A DNA stretch of 11,138 nt from Vulcanimicrobiota bacterium (GTDB lineage Bacteria > Eremiobacterota > Eremiobacteria > Baltobacterales > Baltobacteraceae), in NCBI GenBank assembly GCA_028287545.1, contig JAQBPL010000104.1, positions 1 through 11,138 of the forward strand, given 5' to 3'. Made by a program: the position numbers and the translations under genes. Positions 1-6,529 of the stretch are shown here, piece by piece. Below the pieces are notes generated by a model. The model searched no databases, was not told the DNA's origin, and saw only the letters and a list, made by a program, of their open reading frames with translations. The first letter of the stretch is position 1. Every line of letters begins with the position of its first letter.

Positions 1-871
1 CGTCGTGCGGGATCGTGTTGCGGTCGGGCAGCACCCACTTCGGATCTTCGAGGTTGAAGTGGATCAGCGAAGCCATGTAGTCCCAGCGGCCGAGGTCGAG
101 CGCCAGCAGATGGTCGCGCAGGTTGTAAGCGAAATTCTCGCACTCGTACGCCATCGGGTGCGCTTCGACTAGCGCCATCGCCTTGATCGCGTACGGATCG
201 CCGAGGCCCTTCGCTTTGGCCAGCGCCTGGAAGACGTCGCGCCACCAAAGCGCCTCGTCGGCGGCTTCCGATTTCGGAATGTAGATCGCGAGCGGGTGCC
301 GCAGGCGCGAGAAGTCGAGTTTGTAGACCAGCAGGGCGAGATCGAACAGCGAGGCTGAGGTCGGCTCCGCGAAAATTCCCGCTTGCGAGAGGTGCAGGCC
401 GCGCACGCGCGTCCACAGGACCGTCGAGGACGGCTTGATCGCGACGACGTTGCCGCCGCGCTTCTGGTCGGCGTACGTGAGCTCGCCGTAGTACATCGCG
501 AGGACGTTGTCGATTCCGGCCAGCGTGTGCTCGAAGGCGTTCGCCATCGAATCTTCGAGGTCGATCATGACGCCCGGCGCGCCGGAGTTGAGCATTTTTA
601 CGCCGAGCTCGCCGTCGTCGGCGGGGCCGGTCATCTGATTGCGCTGATCGGCCGTCCAGCTCGGAAGGTCGATGTGCCAATCACCCTGCGCGGCGGAAGG
701 CGCGGGATACTGCGGCTTGTGCCCGTTCTGCGAAGCTTCGAGGACGGCACGCCGCGCCGCGATCGCGGCTTGCTGGCGCGGCGTGAACGCGGCGTGTAGC
801 GGTTGGTAGAACTCGGCGAAGCCCTTCGGCAAGTTGGTTTCGGCGGAGAATCCGGCGGGGGTCGTGCTCAT
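1..871 (-). CDS. aceB: Malate synthase, N-terminal ~290 residues (3' end beyond the left edge)
   Basis: Condenses glyoxylate with acetyl-CoA to give malate, the second step of the glyoxylate bypass, in the cytoplasm. The reverse complement stays open from an ATG at 871 to the left edge (290 codons plus one base). Family landmarks run in order: LPSW then TGPAD (about 69-85), MLNSGAP and DLEDS (93-108), WTRVRGLHL (153-161; matches the RPRGWHL region with the catalytic Arg), YIPKSEA (about 197-203), ALVEAHP (233-239; Glu expected to bind Mg), and GRWDY (261-265; Asp expected to bind Mg). The family is usually about 530 residues, so slightly more than half is present. The start is not certain: an in-frame ATG at 901 would add ten residues, and neither start has a clear Shine-Dalgarno. 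It stands alone here; no isocitrate lyase gene is visible. The identity is secure; the A-type subfamily is an inference from the motifs. Confidence 0.93.
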   Translation of the reverse strand, partial: MSTTPAGFSAETNLPKGFAEFYQPLHAAFTPRQQAAIAARRAVLEASQNGHKPQYPAPSAAQGDWHIDLPSWTADQRNQMTGPADDGELGVKMLNSGAPGVMIDLEDSMANAFEHTLAGIDNVLAMYYGELTYADQKRGGNVVAIKPSSTVLWTRVRGLHLSQAGIFAEPTSASLFDLALLVYKLDFSRLRHPLAIYIPKSEAADEALWWRDVFQALAKAKGLGDPYAIKAMALVEAHPMAYECENFAYNLRDHLLALDLGRWDYMASLIHFNLEDPKWVLPDRNTIPHD

Positions 872-1001
872 CGGCGGGATATGGCCCGTCTTGGTCTGCA
901 TCCGGGATACATTCGATACCAGAGCTCCCTGAACCGGCCGCCGGAACGCGGTCGGGACGTTAGGATGCTCGCAGAGCACCTTTCGAGAAGAACAACCCAG
1001 C

Positions 1002-1078
1002 GCGCCCGTAGCTCAACTGGATAGAGCAGAGCACTCCTAAGGCTAAGGTTGCCAGTTCGATTCTGGCCGGGCGCACCA
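1002..1078 (+). tRNA. tRNA-Arg, anticodon CCU
   Basis: This is a 77-base cloverleaf with an encoded CCA end (1076-1078). The acceptor stem GCGCCCG/CGGGCGC pairs perfectly (1002-1008 with 1068-1074). The D stem is GCTC/GAGC (1011-1014 with 1024-1027). The T stem GCCAG/CTGGC (1051-1055 with 1063-1067) encloses the loop TTCGATT. The anticodon loop CTCCTAA (1034-1040) has CCT at 1036-1038, which reads AGG arginine codons. The anticodon stem GAGCA/GGCTA has only three central Watson-Crick pairs; the outer pair is G-A and the pair closing the loop is A-G. It is probably functional because all other elements are intact. No strong promoter is visible just upstream, and no convincing terminator follows. 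Confidence 0.92.
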
Positions 1079-1081
1079 GTT

Positions 1082-1097
1082 CTTCGTGCCGCCGAAG
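1082..1097. other. Small stem-loop between tRNA and STAS gene ends
   Basis: CTTCG (1082-1086) pairs with CGAAG (1093-1097) around a 6-base loop. It lies between the 3' end of the tRNA and the convergent STAS stop codon, where a shared terminator could sit. There is no T tract on either strand, so it is weak as an intrinsic terminator. Confidence 0.2.
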
Positions 1098-1100
1098 CGG

Positions 1101-1391
1101 TCAGGAAGCGCTTGCGTCCTCGGGCCGTTCGACGATCTCGAACATCCGCTCGAACTGGAGGACCGCCAGGACGCGCCGCACGTGACGGTTGGCCCCGGCC
1201 AGCACGACCCGCTGCGGGGCGAGCCGCTTCTTCAAGCGGACGATTTCGCCGAGCGTCGCCGCATCGATGATGCGAACGTCGGTGAGGTCGATGACGCATG
1301 GGCCGTCGACCCGGCTCAAAAGTTGCCGGGTTGACGCCAGGGTGTACGTGTCGAGATCGCCGCTCAGCGAAACGACCCGCAGCGCAGCCAC
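1101..1391 (-). CDS. STAS-domain protein, anti-sigma-factor-antagonist-like
   Basis: A 96-residue, single-domain STAS protein of the SpoIIAA/RsbV fold. Such proteins bind anti-sigma kinases or sit in signalling complexes in the cytoplasm. The order fits the fold: strand RVVSLSGDLD near the N-terminus, then CVIDLTDV, the IIDAATLG turn, the helix GEIVRLKKRL, strand VVLAG, and a C-terminal segment FERMFEIVE. The GTG start at 1391 is chosen over an ATG at 1430 because GGAGGT lies 7 bases upstream of it and the family starts close to this point. At the usual phosphorylation turn (D-S-S-G-L-G) this protein has D-A-A-T-L-G, so the usual phosphoserine is an alanine. It is transcribed away from the GGDEF gene; no kinase or sigma factor is in the window. 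The fold is fairly certain, the partner unknown. Confidence 0.82.
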   Translation of the reverse strand: MAALRVVSLSGDLDTYTLASTRQLLSRVDGPCVIDLTDVRIIDAATLGEIVRLKKRLAPQRVVLAGANRHVRRVLAVLQFERMFEIVERPEDASAS

Positions 1392-1398
1392 GATGCGG

Positions 1399-1404
1399 AC
1401 CTCC
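1399..1404 (-). promoter_or_regulatory. Shine-Dalgarno GGAGGT of the STAS gene
   Basis: The minus strand reads GGAGGT, then 7 bases, then GTG at 1391. This near-perfect site selects GTG rather than the in-frame ATG 13 codons upstream at 1430. Confidence 0.7.
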
Positions 1405-1411
1405 AGGAAAA

Positions 1412-1446
1412 GGAGAACCCGCCGCCCCATGTGAGGGCGGTTCTCC
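1412..1446 (-). promoter_or_regulatory. Hairpin in the STAS gene leader
   Basis: GGAGAACC (1412-1419) pairs with GGTTCTCC (1439-1446). After a one-base bulge, three further G-C pairs continue inward (1421-1423 with 1436-1438). Read on the minus strand, the stem is followed by TTTTCC and then the STAS Shine-Dalgarno. It therefore lies in the 5' leader of that gene and has the form of an attenuator or leader structure. No reading frame on this strand is available for it to terminate. It could also simply stabilise the transcript. Confidence 0.45.
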
Positions 1447-1493
1447 CTCCAATAGTAGCATAGCGGACCTGGCGGGCCGTCTCCTGCGCATAA

Positions 1494-1521
1494 TTGGAGG
1501 CCGACGTCCCTCCCTTATAGA
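1494..1521 (+). promoter_or_regulatory. Possible sigma-70-type promoter for the GGDEF gene
   Basis: TTGGAG (1494-1499) and TATAGA (1516-1521) are separated by 16 bases and lie 15 bases before the ATG at 1537. Transcription from here would leave a leader of only about 10 bases, which agrees with the lack of a Shine-Dalgarno at that ATG. The local sequence is less GC-rich than its surroundings. This is a match by eye only. Confidence 0.28.
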
Positions 1522-1536
1522 TCGTTTGTCCCGCGC

Positions 1537-3276
1537 ATGGGCACGCACGCCCCTCCGGTAAGGGGCAGAGCGCGTCGCTTCCACGAATGGGCAAGCAAAG
1601 TGATCGGACGGCGCATCTACGGGTTCGTTCGCGCGGCCTCGCTCGTAGTGGCGATTGGGCTGGTTCTCGCCTGCGCACCGGCCGCCGTGCGGGCGCTGCG
1701 AGCCGACGACCTGGCGTTTCTCGCCGCCGCGCTGGCGATTGCAGTGGCGCTGGGCGTCGTGCGGCCTCCTGCGGCGCATTTCGAGCGCAGCTCGCGACCG
1801 ACGCCGGAGAGCGATCGGGTCGGCTTGCTCGTCCCGGTCCTGCTGGCGGTGCTCGTCACGGAAGGCTGGCTCTGGGCCGCGGCGCTCAACGTGCTGGCCT
1901 TCGTCGTCCGTCCGAACCGCCGGCGCCGCGATACCTTGCGCGACCGGATCCTGGCGGCCCCGCTGCGCGTTCCCGCATGGTGGGCAGCCGGGTTCATCGC
2001 CGCGCCGCTGCATGCCGCGGCGGCGGGCACTCCGTCGCTCGGCGCGATGTTCGTCTTCATCGGCATCGCGACGGGATACGTGCTGCTCGCCGATCTCGTG
2101 TGGGTCGATTCGCTGCAGGCCTTCCGCCAAGGCCGCGCGCTCGTGCGCACGTGGAGCCGCCACATCGCCGACCGCGGCACGATGCTCACCGCCCTCGCGG
2201 AATCCGCCTGGGCGTACGTCGTCGTTCGCGTCGTGCTGCACGACGGCGGCGCGCTCGGTGCCGCCCTCCTCGCGCCGCTGGTGCTCCTCGCCGTGATCCT
2301 GGTGCGTTTCGCGCGTCTCAACGCGCGGATTCACCGCTTGGCGCTCTCACGCGAAGCGGTCGATGCGATGCTGCGCGCGAGCGACCCGCAGCCGCAGATG
2401 CGCTCGCTGCTCGAGAGCGTCGATCCGCGCATCGTGCGCGAGTCGGTCGAGATCGCGGCGTTCGGGCGCGGAGGCGCCGACCGCTGGTCGCGCGTCGTGC
2501 GCTTCGGTCCGCCGGTCCCCTCCGAGCTCGAACGGCTGGGCGGACGCGTACTGCTCGAACTGCAAGTGACAGGCGACGACGCGGCCGTCGAAGAGCACGA
2601 AGAAGGCACGGTCTCGGCTTATGCGGCGCGCGACGCGCAGGGGCGGCTGCGCGGTGCGCTCGTCGTCTCCCGCAAGGCCGGCGTGAACCCGCTGGTCGCC
2701 GCCCGCGAGATCGCGCGCGCCGCGGTGGAGCTCGGCCCGCTGCTCGGCGAGTACGGAGCGATCGCGGCGACGCGTTCGGCGGCCGCGGTCGACACCCTCA
2801 CCGGCCTGCCGAATCGGCGCGGCGTCTCGCGCGCGTTCGAAGAGGCGATGGCGCACGTGCGCGACGGCGGAAAGTACGCGGTGCTGCTGCTCGACATCGA
2901 TCACTTCAAGTCGATCAACGACCTGCTCGGCCACCAGACCGGCGACCGCGTGCTGGCGCGGATCGGCCGCATCATCGCGGAGAACATTCGCGGCGTCGAC
3001 GTGGCGGGACGCTTCGGCGGCGAAGAGTTTCTCGTGCTGCTGCGCGACGCGGCGCGCGAGCGCGCGCTGCAGGTCGCCGAACGGCTGCGCGTCGCGATCG
3101 AGACCGGCGGCCTCGCCTATGCCGACGGAAAACCGGTGACCGTGTCGGTCGGCGTCGCATACGCCCGCGCCGCGGACGGCACCTCCGACGTGATGGAACG
3201 CGCCGACCGCGCGTTGTACCGCGCGAAGAACGCCGGTCGCAACCGCGTCGTCGAATCGCCGCTCGTAGCGGTGTAG
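1537..3276 (+). CDS. Membrane-anchored diguanylate cyclase (GGDEF domain)
   Basis: A 579-residue protein predicted to make cyclic di-GMP from two GTP at the cytoplasmic membrane. The N-terminal half has about six hydrophobic segments (roughly 30-48, 58-76, 95-125, 145-165, 168-190, 214-257) and is probably a membrane sensor; I do not recognise a named MASE type. Residues about 260-410 are soluble and may be a GAF-like domain, which is tentative. The catalytic domain starts at DTLTGLPNRR (419), with LLDIDHF supplying metal-binding Asp453, and GGEEF at 494-498. The inhibitory site RGVD (485-488) sits five residues before GGEEF, so product inhibition is expected. Conserved C-terminal motifs VSVGVA and ADRALYRAKNAGRN are present, and there is no EAL domain. 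The start is uncertain: ATG 1537 has no Shine-Dalgarno, and an in-frame GTG at 1600 also precedes the first membrane segment. Confidence 0.92.
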   Translation: MGTHAPPVRGRARRFHEWASKVIGRRIYGFVRAASLVVAIGLVLACAPAAVRALRADDLAFLAAALAIAVALGVVRPPAAHFERSSRPTPESDRVGLLVPVLLAVLVTEGWLWAAALNVLAFVVRPNRRRRDTLRDRILAAPLRVPAWWAAGFIAAPLHAAAAGTPSLGAMFVFIGIATGYVLLADLVWVDSLQAFRQGRALVRTWSRHIADRGTMLTALAESAWAYVVVRVVLHDGGALGAALLAPLVLLAVILVRFARLNARIHRLALSREAVDAMLRASDPQPQMRSLLESVDPRIVRESVEIAAFGRGGADRWSRVVRFGPPVPSELERLGGRVLLELQVTGDDAAVEEHEEGTVSAYAARDAQGRLRGALVVSRKAGVNPLVAAREIARAAVELGPLLGEYGAIAATRSAAAVDTLTGLPNRRGVSRAFEEAMAHVRDGGKYAVLLLDIDHFKSINDLLGHQTGDRVLARIGRIIAENIRGVDVAGRFGGEEFLVLLRDAARERALQVAERLRVAIETGGLAYADGKPVTVSVGVAYARAADGTSDVMERADRALYRAKNAGRNRVVESPLVAV

Positions 3277-3311
3277 CGAGCGGCGTTCGCGCGCTCGTCT
3301 GCCGTACGGCG

Positions 3312-3329
3312 AAGGGGGTTTCCCCTTTT
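3312..3329 (+). terminator. Possible intrinsic terminator after the GGDEF gene
   Basis: AAGGGG (3312-3317) pairs with CCCCTT (3322-3327) around a GTTT loop, followed by TT. It is 35 bases past the GGDEF stop and just before the glycan operon. The T tract is short, so termination may be partial. Confidence 0.4.
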
Positions 3330-3332
3330 ATG

Positions 3333-3354
3333 GCGGGGGGAATCGCTTCTCCGC
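3333..3354 (+). promoter_or_regulatory. Hairpin abutting the carbamoyltransferase start codon
   Basis: GCGGGG (3333-3338) can pair with CTCCGC (3349-3354), including one G-U pair, around a 10-base loop. The right arm ends immediately before ATG 3355, and the G-rich left arm is the only Shine-Dalgarno-like sequence available. If formed, it would hide the ribosome site of the first operon gene. This could be chance in GC-rich DNA. Confidence 0.25.
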
Positions 3355-5019
3355 ATGCGCGTCCTAGGCATAAACGCCGTCTTTCACGATCCCGCAGCCG
3401 TTCTCGTCGCCGACGGGACCATCGTCGCAGCGGCTGAGGAAGAACGCTTCACGCGCCGCAAGCACGGCAAACGTTGCGTGCCGTTCTCGACGTGGGAATT
3501 GCCGGAAGAATCGGCGCGCTGGGTGCTCGGGTACGGTAACGTACGTCCGGCCGACCTCGACGCGATCGCCTATTCGTACGACCCCGACCTCGCGCCGCCC
3601 GACGGCGGCGAACTGCACGACAACGAATACGAAAGCCTGCGAACGTACTTCGTCCGCAAAGCGCCCGGCTTCATGGAGGCCGCACTCCCCGGCCTTGATC
3701 GGACGCGCGTGCGGTTTGTTCCACATCACGTCGCCCACGCCGCGTCGGCATACCTCGCGGGACCCCATCGCGATTGCGCCGTGATGGTGATGGACGGGCG
3801 CGGCGAGCAGACATCGTACCTCGGCGGCGTCGTGCGCGACGGCGAACTCGAGGTACTGCGGCGCGTAGCGATCCCCCACTCGCTCGGTTTGCGCTATGAA
3901 GAGCTGACGATGCACGTCGGCTTCGCGCGCAGCTCCGACGAGTACAAAGTGATGGCGCTCGCGTCGTACGGTACGCCGCGCTGGCGCGCGCAGATCCGCG
4001 AGGCGATGCGTCACGACGGCGACGGGGGTTTCGTGGCGCGGCCGATCGATCTCGCGCGCTTCGTCCCGGCGCGGCAAGAAGGCGAGCCGTTCGCCGCCGG
4101 CCACGCCGACCTCGCCGCGAGCGTGCAAGCCGCGCTGCAGGAGACGATGCTGGAACTTGCGCGCTGGCTCCACGCAGCGACGGGCATGAAAGCGCTCGTC
4201 CTGGCCGGCGGCGTCGCGCTCAACGTGGTGGCGAACTCGTACGTCGCCGAGAACGGTCCGTTCGAATCGGTGTGGGTTCAGCCGGCGGCCGGCGACGCCG
4301 GAACGGCGCTCGGCGCGGCGCTGTACGTCGCTAAATGCATGGGCGACGACGTGCGGCCGATGGAGTCCGCGGCGCTCGGACGGGAGTGGAGCGAGGCGGA
4401 ACTCCAAGCGTCGCTCGACGCGGCGCACGTCGGCTACTCGCGACCGCGCGACATCGCGGCGGCGGTTGCCGGCTTCCTCGCACGCGACCGGATCGTCGCG
4501 TGGTTCCAAGGCCGCAGCGAATTCGGTCCGCGGGCGCTGGGCCATCGTTCGCTGCTGGCCAATCCGCGGCACGCCCAGACGCTGCACCGGCTCAACGAGG
4601 TCAAAGGCCGCGAGCAGTTCCGCCCGGTGGCGCCGATGACGCTGCTGGAGCGCGCGCCGGAGTACTTCGCGGGACCGTTTCCGTCGCCGTACATGTTGTT
4701 CGTCCATTCGGTTCGGCCCGGGTGGGCGGAGCTGCTGCGCGCCGTCGTGCACGTCGACGGAACGGCGCGGGTGCAAACCGTCGACCGCCGCGAAGAGCCG
4801 CTCGTCGCGCGGATGCTTGACGCCGTGGAACGGAAGACGGGAATTCCCGTCGTGGTCAACACGTCGCTGAACACCGCGGGGCGGCCGATGGTCGACAGTC
4901 CGCGCGACGCGCTCGAGTGCTTCGGGTCCGCGCCCGTCGATGCGCTCGCGATCGGTCCGTTTCTGCTCGAGCGCGAGAGCTTTGCGCACGGCTCGAACGC
5001 CGTCTCCGTGGTGGCGTGA
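3355..5019 (+). CDS. O-carbamoyltransferase, NodU/CmcH family
   Basis: A 554-residue enzyme that transfers a carbamoyl group from carbamoyl phosphate, through an adenylated intermediate, to a hydroxyl on a sugar or similar acceptor. The N-terminal ASKHA-type domain begins with LGINAVFHDPAA and EEERFTRRKH. It carries the family signature HHVAHA (124-129), whose histidines bind metal and nucleotide. MVMDGRGE, LAGGVALN and GDAGTALGAA follow. The C-terminal YrdC-like domain (about 370-545) shows EFGPRALGHRS, FRPVAP and NTSLNTAGRP; the last is a variant of the usual FN-x-x-GEP. The length is normal for the family. It is first in the operon, 4 bases before the GT2-phosphatase gene, which points to a glycan acceptor rather than a Nod factor or cephalosporin. 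The exact acceptor cannot be told from sequence. The ATG has only a G-rich stretch 15-20 bases upstream as a possible ribosome site. Confidence 0.93.
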   Translation: MRVLGINAVFHDPAAVLVADGTIVAAAEEERFTRRKHGKRCVPFSTWELPEESARWVLGYGNVRPADLDAIAYSYDPDLAPPDGGELHDNEYESLRTYFVRKAPGFMEAALPGLDRTRVRFVPHHVAHAASAYLAGPHRDCAVMVMDGRGEQTSYLGGVVRDGELEVLRRVAIPHSLGLRYEELTMHVGFARSSDEYKVMALASYGTPRWRAQIREAMRHDGDGGFVARPIDLARFVPARQEGEPFAAGHADLAASVQAALQETMLELARWLHAATGMKALVLAGGVALNVVANSYVAENGPFESVWVQPAAGDAGTALGAALYVAKCMGDDVRPMESAALGREWSEAELQASLDAAHVGYSRPRDIAAAVAGFLARDRIVAWFQGRSEFGPRALGHRSLLANPRHAQTLHRLNEVKGREQFRPVAPMTLLERAPEYFAGPFPSPYMLFVHSVRPGWAELLRAVVHVDGTARVQTVDRREEPLVARMLDAVERKTGIPVVVNTSLNTAGRPMVDSPRDALECFGSAPVDALAIGPFLLERESFAHGSNAVSVVA

Positions 5020-5023
5020 GGCG

Positions 5024-6529
5024 ATGGTGGATCTCGTCGTCCCGACGATCGGGCGGCCGTCGCTCCGCCGACTGCTGAACTCGATCGGCCGGTCGAGCGG
5101 TCCTCGTCCCGGCCGCATCTTCGTGGTCGACGATCGTCGCGACCGCTCCGTCCCCCTCGAGCTCGGACTCAACGCGGACTTGGGCCGGCGCGTCACGGTG
5201 TGCGCCGGGCGGGCGGCGGGCCCCGCGTCGGCGCGCAACATCGGCTGGCGCTGCTCGCGCGCAGCGTGGGTCGCGTTCGTCGACGACGACGTGCTGGTCC
5301 CAGAGACCTGGCTGGACGATCTCGCCCGCGATCTGCGCGATCTTCCCGGCGACGTCGCCGGCTCCCAAGGACGCGTGCGGGTGCCGTTGCCGAAGGCGCG
5401 CAAGCCGACCGATTGGGAGCGCAACGTCGCGGGACTCGCAACCTCGCGGTGGATCACGGCCGATTGCGCGTACCGCCGCATCGCTCTGCTCGCCGCAGGC
5501 GGATTCGACGAACGCTTCCGGCGCGCGTATCGCGAGGACGCCGACCTCGCCTTGCGCGTTGTTGCCGGCGGCCAACGCATCGTTCGGGGAGAGCGTTGTG
5601 TGACCCATCCGGTGGGCGCGGCAGACTGGACGATCAGCGTGCGGCTCCAGGCCGGGAATGCGGACGACGCGTTGATGGACGCGCTGCACGGCCGTGCGTG
5701 GCGGTCGCGCGCGGGCGCCGCGCGAGGCGCGTACCGGCAACACGTCGCGGCCGTAAGCGCGGCGGGGATCGCACTGGGCGCGTGCGCGGCACACAAACCC
5801 AAGGTTGCCGCGTTTGCCGCCGCCGCATGGGCCCTGCTGGCCGGATATTTCGCGTGGCGTCGCATTGCGCCCGGGCCGAGAACCCGCGGCGAGATCGCCG
5901 CCATGCTTGCGACCTCCGTCGCGATTCCGTTCGCGGCCGTCTATCATCGCGCGCGGGGTGCAGCCCGCCGGCGCGCTGCGCTCGCCGACCACGCGCGCGC
6001 GCCGAAGCCAATTCCGCGTGCGGTGCTCTTCGACCGCGACGGCACGCTGGTGGTGGACCTGCCGTTCAACCGCGATCCCGACCGTGTCGAACCGATGCCC
6101 GGGGCGGCAGCGGCGCTCGCGATGCTGCGCGCCGCAGGCGTTCCCACCGCCGTCGTGTCGAACCAGAACGGCGTCGCGCTCGGCCGGGTCACCCGCGACG
6201 ATGTCGACGCGCTCAACGCGCGGATCGACGGGCTGCTCGGACCGCTCGGTCCGGTGTTCGTCTGCACCCACCTGCCGGGCGAAGGGTGCCGGTGCCGCAA
6301 GCCCGCGCCCGGACTGCTGGAGGCCGCGGCACGGCAGCTCGGCGTTCGACTGCGCGACTGCGTCGTCGTCGGCGACATCGGCGCCGACATCGAAGCGGCG
6401 CGCGCGGCCGGTGCGCGAGCGATCCTCGTACCGACGGCGGTCACGCGCGCCGAAGAGATCGCCGCCGCGCCGGTGGTCGCACGCGACCTCGAGCACGCCG
6501 TTCGGCTGATCCTCGGAGAAGAAGCGTGA
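5024..6529 (+). CDS. Fusion: GT2 glycosyltransferase + GmhB-like HAD heptose-bisphosphate phosphatase
   Basis: A 501-residue two-part protein. Residues 1 to about 230 are a GT-A fold family 2 glycosyltransferase: VVPTIGRPS at the N-terminus, FVVDD (33-37), PASARNIGW (67-75), the nucleotide-sugar metal motif FVDDDV (85-90), GGFDERF, and the acidic motif REDADLALRV (170-179). Residues about 240-306 are hydrophobic and alanine-rich, probably two or three membrane passes. Residues about 330-500 are a HAD-IIIA phosphatase: nucleophile DRDGTL (D337, D339), SNQNGV, the Cys/His zinc set in CTHLPGEGCRCRKP, and VVGDIGADIEAA. This matches D,D-heptose 1,7-bisphosphate 7-phosphatase (GmhB). It likely supplies heptose-1-phosphate and transfers a sugar at the membrane. 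Start ATG 5024 is preferred to an in-frame ATG at 4940, which lies inside the preceding gene; GAGG lies just before it. Confidence 0.9.
   Translation: MVDLVVPTIGRPSLRRLLNSIGRSSGPRPGRIFVVDDRRDRSVPLELGLNADLGRRVTVCAGRAAGPASARNIGWRCSRAAWVAFVDDDVLVPETWLDDLARDLRDLPGDVAGSQGRVRVPLPKARKPTDWERNVAGLATSRWITADCAYRRIALLAAGGFDERFRRAYREDADLALRVVAGGQRIVRGERCVTHPVGAADWTISVRLQAGNADDALMDALHGRAWRSRAGAARGAYRQHVAAVSAAGIALGACAAHKPKVAAFAAAAWALLAGYFAWRRIAPGPRTRGEIAAMLATSVAIPFAAVYHRARGAARRRAALADHARAPKPIPRAVLFDRDGTLVVDLPFNRDPDRVEPMPGAAAALAMLRAAGVPTAVVSNQNGVALGRVTRDDVDALNARIDGLLGPLGPVFVCTHLPGEGCRCRKPAPGLLEAAARQLGVRLRDCVVVGDIGADIEAARAAGARAILVPTAVTRAEEIAAAPVVARDLEHAVRLILGEEA
6515..6518 (+). promoter_or_regulatory. Shine-Dalgarno GGAG deciding GTG 6526
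   Basis: GGAG ends 7 bases before GTG 6526, inside the 3' end of the preceding gene. It supports this start although the same frame stays open far upstream. Confidence 0.55.

Noticed and set aside
383..799. Open plus-strand frame of 138 codons
   Set aside because: It is antisense to the malate synthase, which shows continuous family motifs on the other strand.
868..2334. Open minus-strand frame of 488 codons crossing the tRNA, STAS gene and GGDEF gene
   Set aside because: It crosses a tRNA and two better supported genes, has low-complexity Arg-rich translation and shows no recognisable domain.
1587..3437. Open plus-strand frame of 616 codons overlapping the GGDEF gene
   Set aside because: The translation is mostly Arg and Ala. 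The GGDEF frame at 1537-3276 has all catalytic motifs.
3364..5904. Open minus-strand frame of 846 codons antisense to the carbamoyltransferase and GT2 gene
   Set aside because: Its translation is Arg/Ala/His-rich with no family motifs, and it is antiparallel to two genes with clear motifs. This is a typical GC-rich shadow frame.
5200..6525. Upstream extension of the first GT9 frame
   Set aside because: It overlaps the GT2-phosphatase gene out of frame. The GT9 fold begins at the GTG at 6526, which has a Shine-Dalgarno and a 4-base overlap.
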